This document shows, piece by piece, positions 60,515 through 64,000 of a stretch of 64,000 bases of DNA. Under the pieces are notes generated by a model that was given only the letters and a program-made list of their open reading frames with translations, had not been told where the DNA came from and did no database searches. A program made the translations under genes and the position numbers. Origin of the DNA: an uncultured Clostridium sp. (GTDB lineage: Bacteria > Bacillota_A > Clostridia > TANB77 > CAG-508); assembly GCA_948466265.1 (NCBI GenBank), contig CAOJZU010000002.1, forward strand, positions 62,001-126,000, written 5' to 3'. Within the stretch, counting starts at the first letter, position 1. Every line of letters starts with the position of its first letter.

Positions 60515-60703
60515 ATGAATGAGGAACTATACAATTATGAGCAAGTTGAAGCATTTGCTATAATTGCTTTACACAATTTGTTACGATCACCAAATAGAGA
60601 ATATATAAGTTTAAAAAATTTTAAAATGTTTTTAGAGCCTTTACCACAAATACATACAAAGGATGAAGTAATCGACTTTGCAAATAACTTACAAGATGTT
60701 TAA
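60515..60703 (+). CDS. Small hypothetical ICE protein
   Basis: The 62-residue soluble helical protein starts at ATG 60515 after GGGGGA. It contains VEAFAIIALHNLLRSPNREYI. Not recognised; next to the DUF6075 gene. Confidence 0.5.
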   Translation: MNEELYNYEQVEAFAIIALHNLLRSPNREYISLKNFKMFLEPLPQIHTKDEVIDFANNLQDV

Positions 60704-60750
60704 AAGTGGAAAAGAATGGAAAGAATATAAGCAGAGAGGTGATATATAAT

Positions 60751-61138
60751 ATGAAGTTTATTGACAAAGAACATGAGGATTTTTATAACGAAAGACTAAA
60801 AGAATATGGAAATGCAGATGTTTATAGAAAAGCTCTAATATATTCTATACGGCATCTGTGAAACTACGAGGAATCATTTTAAAGAAATCTTTGATATGAA
60901 AAAAGGTGAAATTAATATTGATTCATTGCAAACAGCATGGCAAACATCTACAAGTAAGAAAACTACAAGATTAGCTTTTAGCCTTTGGAATAGTAATAAT
61001 AATTACGATAGCGAAGACGATTTAGAAAATAGAATAGTATCTAAAAAGTATAATGTGGGCGAGATATTTTGCTGTAGCTATGCTCCATATTTTTGGGAGG
61101 CAATAAAAATACGTTATCCAGAATATACAAATTATTAA
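60751..61138 (+). CDS. DUF6075-like protein (one recoding site)
   Basis: This protein of about 128 residues has the DUF6075 pattern: KFIDKEHEDFYNERL, VYRKALIYSIGICETTRNH, LQTAWQTSTSKKTTRLAFSL, FCCSYAPYFWEAI and KIRYPEYTNY. Skipping C60850 restores the YSIGIC segment. RBS AGAGAGGTG. Function unknown, but the family is typical of elements with serine integrases. Confidence 0.75.
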
Positions 61139-61190
61139 TGCCAATCTTAAAATGTAAACAAATATTAATTAAAGAGTAGGTGATAAATAT

Positions 61191-61313
61191 ATGACTAATG
61201 ATAAAAAAACAGAATATAAGGTAAATTATATATTTAACAAGAACTCTAAAATAAATATAAATGAAGTAATAAAAAGGATATTTTTGATATCATTAGAAAC
61301 CAAAACAAAATAA
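61191..61313 (+). CDS. TnpW-like small protein
   Basis: The 40-residue peptide reads MTNDKKTEYKVNYIF then INEVIKRIFLI, resembling the small TnpW-type ORF that precedes serine recombinases in clostridial elements. RBS GAGTAGGTG. Role unknown. Confidence 0.5.
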   Translation: MTNDKKTEYKVNYIFNKNSKININEVIKRIFLISLETKTK

Positions 61314-61367
61314 CAATAAAAATTAGAAAAATCGCTTAAAAGTATAACAAAAATTTAAAAGATATGT

Positions 61368-61373
61368 TATAAT
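61368..61373 (+). promoter_or_regulatory. Extended -10 of the integrase
   Basis: ATGTTATAAT about 37 bp before the integrase ATG; -35 weak. Confidence 0.45.
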
Positions 61374-61409
61374 AATTTTAGGCGATTGCTTAAAGGGAAG
61401 GAGTGGATA

Positions 61410-63041
61410 ATGAATTTACCTATAAGCGATCAAAAGCAAAAAAGTTTTAGAGTAGGTCTTTATATAAGACTCTCAAGAGAGGATGGAGATAAAGAAGAAA
61501 GTTCTAGTGTAACGAATCAAAGAGAAATATTAAAAAGGTATGTATCAGAGCAAGAAAATTTTTTCATTGTAAAAGAATATGTTGACGATGGATGGACAGG
61601 AACAAATTTTGATAGACCAAAATTTAAAGAGATGATAGAAGATATTGAGGCAGGGATAATTGATACTGTAATTACAAAAGACTTATCAAGACTTGGAAGA
61701 GAAAGACTTGGAGTTGGGCATTATACAGAAATATATTTTCCAGAACACAATGTAAGATATATTGCATTACTCGACAATATAGATACTTATGTGGATTCAG
61801 GAATGAACGATATGGCTCCATTTAAAGGAGTTATAAATGATATGTATGTAAGAGATATTTCTAAAAAGATAAGAAGTTCATTAACAGAAAGAAGAAAAGC
61901 AGGAAACTTTTTAGGAGTAACAGCTCCATATGGTTATCAAAAAGATCCAGACAACAAATTTCATTTGGTTATAAATGAAAAGGAAGCAGAGGTTGTAAAA
62001 AGGGTATTTAGTTTATACTTAGAAGGAAATGGCTTGACCAAAATTGCACAAATCTTAACAAAAGATGGAGTACCTGTTCCAGGAGAATCAAGAGACATAG
62101 GAAAAACGAAAAAGACAGCTTTATATAGTTCTTGGAAGCAAACAACTATAAGGAGAATATTAGATAATAGAGTGTACTTAGGAGAGCTTGTACAATTTAA
62201 AAGAAGAAAAATAAACTATAAGTCTAAAAGAAGAATAACTGTACCAGAAGATGAAAGATATATATGCAAAGGAACACATGAAGCAATTATTAATGAAGAA
62301 GAATTTAATATTGTTCAAGGCATATTAAAAAATAATAGTTCATTTAAAGGGACAAAGCATGATTATCTATTTAAAGGTTTATTATATTGTGCAGAATGTG
62401 GTGCAAGGTTAAACATAACATATTCAAATTATGCATTAAAAAAGTATGGAGAATATAGATATACAACAATTTGCTATAGTTATTCGAGATTATATAGTGA
62501 TATATGTACAAGACATTCTAATAATATGAGAGAACTTGAGGAAATTTTATTAAAGCATATTAGAGAAGTATGTACACAATATATAAATGAAAACTTAAAA
62601 GAAGAACTAATAGATATGGCAAAGCGAAAGAAAAGCCAAGAATTAAAGCAAATGAATAATGAAAAGAAATTAGAAACACTAGAGCAAAAGATAACAGATA
62701 TAGGATTATATATTAAGAATCTATATATGGATAAAGTAAAAGGTATTGTTAGTGAAAAAGATTATGTTGAAATGGTTGCTGATTTTACTAAAGACAGAGA
62801 CAAGCTAGTAAAGGAAAAAGAAGAACTAATATGCACTATCAGTAATAAGGAAGTACAGAAAGATGATACTGCAAAAATAGAAAAATTAGCAAAAGAATTT
62901 TTATCTTTAGAAAAGCCAACAAAGCAATTACTAAATGAACTAATTGAAAAAATAACAATATCTGAAGACAAAGAAATAAATATATATTTTAAATTTAGTG
63001 AATTAAATGATATGAAAAAAACTGATAAAAAGGCTGCATAA
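61410..63041 (+). CDS. Large serine recombinase (integrase)
   Basis: The 543-residue site-specific recombinase starts at ATG 61410 after GGGAAGGAG. The resolvase domain has RVGLYIRLSRED with the catalytic Ser region, VTNQREILKRYV and DLSRLGRERL. The recombinase domain (PYGYQKDPD, TIRRILDNRVYLGELVQ) and a zinc-ribbon-like domain (CAECGARL) follow, with a C-terminal coiled coil. It resembles TnpX/CcrB-type enzymes. It has no in-frame CGG and so is readable in any host. It lies at the element end, 45 bp from the host junction. Confidence 0.93.
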   Translation: MNLPISDQKQKSFRVGLYIRLSREDGDKEESSSVTNQREILKRYVSEQENFFIVKEYVDDGWTGTNFDRPKFKEMIEDIEAGIIDTVITKDLSRLGRERLGVGHYTEIYFPEHNVRYIALLDNIDTYVDSGMNDMAPFKGVINDMYVRDISKKIRSSLTERRKAGNFLGVTAPYGYQKDPDNKFHLVINEKEAEVVKRVFSLYLEGNGLTKIAQILTKDGVPVPGESRDIGKTKKTALYSSWKQTTIRRILDNRVYLGELVQFKRRKINYKSKRRITVPEDERYICKGTHEAIINEEEFNIVQGILKNNSSFKGTKHDYLFKGLLYCAECGARLNITYSNYALKKYGEYRYTTICYSYSRLYSDICTRHSNNMRELEEILLKHIREVCTQYINENLKEELIDMAKRKKSQELKQMNNEKKLETLEQKITDIGLYIKNLYMDKVKGIVSEKDYVEMVADFTKDRDKLVKEKEELICTISNKEVQKDDTAKIEKLAKEFLSLEKPTKQLLNELIEKITISEDKEINIYFKFSELNDMKKTDKKAA

Positions 63042-63049
63042 TAAGAAAA

Positions 63050-63108
63050 AGTAGCTAGTAGATATTTGCATTCAAATACATTTTTGACAGCAATATCACT
63101 AGCTACTT
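63050..63108. mobile_element. Right element end / attachment site region
   Basis: AGTAGCTAGT (63050-63059) on the element side mirrors CTAGCTACT on the host side (63099-63107), an imperfect inverted repeat about a centre near 63080. Serine integrase att sites have such symmetry. The SASP reading frame loses similarity around here, so the crossover is at about 63080-63095. The left end is outside the window. Confidence 0.6.
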
Positions 63109-63178
63109 CATATTTGAACTTATCTAAAGCGTCCATAGCTTCTGGAACTACTTTTCTATTGTTATTTGATGTTGCCAT
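63085..63178 (-). pseudogene. ssp: 5' part of alpha/beta SASP gene interrupted by the ICE
   Basis: From ATG 63178 the minus strand encodes MATSNNNRKVVPEAMDALDK then FKYEVASDIAV, the N-terminal third of a DNA-binding small acid-soluble spore protein. The second conserved half (GGxMVKKMI) is absent; reading continues as unrelated residues across the ICE end. RBS GGAGGTGA lies upstream. The rest of the gene should lie beyond the left end of the element. Confidence 0.82.
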
Positions 63179-63357
63179 TTCTTAATTCACCTCCAAGCTA
63201 AAGTTATTAAACTATATGATTTGAAAAACAGATTTCTCGTTTTTCAATATATATAATGCTCAAAAAATTCAAAAATAAAACTAGAAAAAAATGTAAAATA
63301 ATTATTGTAAAAAAAACAATAATAATGATATAATTTTTAAGAAAGATAAATTAAATT

Positions 63358-63395
63358 ACAAATACATTACAAAACATTAACAAATACATTACAAA
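63358..63395 (+). repeat. 16-bp direct repeat upstream of cpaB-like promoter
   Basis: ACAAATACATTACAAA occurs at 63358-63373 and 63380-63395, a 22-bp period. It lies directly before the promoter and may be an operator. The gap 63179-63503 otherwise holds only this and the promoter. Confidence 0.8.
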
Positions 63396-63407
63396 TGTAC
63401 TAAAATG

Positions 63408-63436
63408 TTGTTTATTTTTAGAGTTTATTGTATAAT
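63408..63436 (+). promoter_or_regulatory. Sigma-A-type promoter of the cpaB-like gene
   Basis: TTGTTT (63408-63413), 17 bp, TATAAT (63431-63436) with TTG extension. Confidence 0.7.
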
Positions 63437-63503
63437 AAAATAAGATAAAATATTCTGCCCAAAATACAATTCAAAATGCAGAATACAAAGGAGGAAAAGA
63501 CAT

Positions 63504-64000
63504 ATGACAATGAATCCGATGCAAAAAAAAGCAAGAACATCATTTTTATTAGGAGTACTTATTACATTAGTAATTGCAGCAATTGTAATAGCATTTCTAA
63601 TTTTACAAATATCAAAAATGAAGAAAGAACAAGAATCAATTGTATATAGAACAGTTTATGTCTTAAGTCAAGATGTAACATCAGGAGACAACTTAGATGG
63701 AAAAGCAAAATTAATGAAAGTAGAATCTACATATGCTCCAAACAATGCGATAACAACTGAAAATCAAAGTTCATATATAAAAGAAGGCTCTACAGTAAAA
63801 ATTTCAGTAAGAGCAGGAACAGTACTTACAACAGATATGGTAAATGTAGAAGGAAAAGAGAAAACAGCAGATGTAAGAACTCAAGAATATAATATGGTAA
63901 TACTTCCATCACAATTAGAAAAAGGGGAAACTGTAGATATAAGATTAAGATTACCATCAGGTGAAGACTATATAGTATTATCTAAGAAATATGTAAAACA
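63504..64000 (+). CDS. CpaB-like/SAF-domain pilus assembly protein, cut by the window end
   Basis: The first 165 residues of a protein with an N-terminal TM helix (about 12-37) and a SAF-like domain: VYVLSQDVTSGDNLDG, ISVRAGTVLTTDMVNVEG, YNMVILPSQLEKGETVDIRL. This is typical of CpaB of Flp/Tad pili. RBS GGAGG. It is the only chromosomal gene visible apart from the SASP, and it contains no CGG, so the host's own use of the recoding cannot be judged here. Confidence 0.7.
   Translation, partial: MTMNPMQKKARTSFLLGVLITLVIAAIVIAFLILQISKMKKEQESIVYRTVYVLSQDVTSGDNLDGKAKLMKVESTYAPNNAITTENQSSYIKEGSTVKISVRAGTVLTTDMVNVEGKEKTADVRTQEYNMVILPSQLEKGETVDIRLRLPSGEDYIVLSKKYVK

Noticed and set aside
1529..60852. 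Frameshifts as sequencing or assembly error
   Set aside because: Errors at CGG would not respect codon phase. All 47 lie exactly before an in-frame glycine codon, and about fifty out-of-phase CGG triplets are undisturbed. Read data could still test this.
1529..60852. Simple reassignment of CGG to Trp or Gln, as known in some Firmicutes
   Set aside because: A triplet reassignment keeps frame; here the frame must move by +1 at each site.
1529..60852. Classical slippery-site programmed frameshifting
   Set aside because: No shared upstream slippery codon, stop codon or downstream pseudoknot is seen; the codons before CGG are diverse.
62762..63084. Minus-strand open frame continuing from the SASP start through the integrase gene
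   Set aside because: It is antisense to the integrase and has no SASP similarity beyond residue 31; it is a chance chimera at the junction.
1..64000. CRISPR array or cas genes
   Set aside because: No regularly spaced repeats or Cas motifs were seen.

Overview
The window is AT-rich DNA from a spore-forming Firmicute, probably an uncultured clostridial lineage. The evidence is AGA-dominated arginine usage, strong AGGAGG ribosome binding sites, a small acid-soluble spore protein (SASP) gene, SpoVG, a Spo0A-like regulator, a RsiV-type anti-sigma factor, a class B sortase and a CpaB-like pilus protein. About 63 kb is the right-hand part of an integrative conjugative element (ICE). It ends near 63,085, inside the SASP gene, just beyond a large serine recombinase. 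The left end and the relaxase are outside the window.

The main observation is about decoding. Twenty genes look broken by +1 frameshifts, 47 in all by hand count. Every break is the same: an in-frame CGG in which skipping the C leaves a glycine codon (GGA 33, GGT 10, GGC 4) and restores the expected protein. The restored glycines include the Walker A and D-loop glycines of ABC ATPases, the sortase GHNM motif, the VirD4 motifs and the radical-SAM TNG motif. About fifty CGG triplets in the other two phases disrupt nothing. Only one in-frame CGG (17301) looks like ordinary arginine. CGG therefore appears not to be an arginine codon here, and CGGN behaves as glycine with a +1 shift. Gene coordinates below span the whole recoded gene.

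Layout: 19-11,202 holds the type IV secretion core (TraC-like, VirB4, VirB6-like, M23 hydrolase), sortase B and a 1410-residue thioester/Cna_B adhesin. 11.2-19.5 kb holds SpoVG, two ABC ATPase-permease fusions, a Vat-type acetyltransferase and a RusA-like protein. 19.6-23.7 kb holds a winged-helix protein, the VirD4 coupling protein and an S1-domain protein. 23.8-26.4 kb holds a type I toxin-antitoxin module, small regulators and a RhuM relic. 26.5-39.0 kb is envelope-related cargo: polysaccharide deacetylase, SigV/RsiV-like pair, many membrane-anchored unknowns and a second sigma factor. Several of these units are separated by a recurrent hairpin-promoter element. 39.1-53.2 kb is element DNA metabolism: a structured RNA, an RDF-like protein, ERF, an SMC-like ATPase, S6-SSB, RadC, a PAPS-reductase-like protein, a methylase-like protein, a primase-like protein, PcfK and PcfJ. 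53.3-59.2 kb holds an AlbA_2 protein, a LysR regulator, a radical SAM-PfkB kinase fusion and two receiver-domain proteins. 59.3-63.0 kb holds a sigma-like regulator, a structured leader, DUF6075, a TnpW-like peptide and the integrase. Chromosomal DNA follows.

The T4SS, adhesin, sortase, coupling protein and the Vat-like gene all carry recoding sites. The element should therefore be functional only in hosts that share this decoding, which ties its host range to a translation peculiarity.
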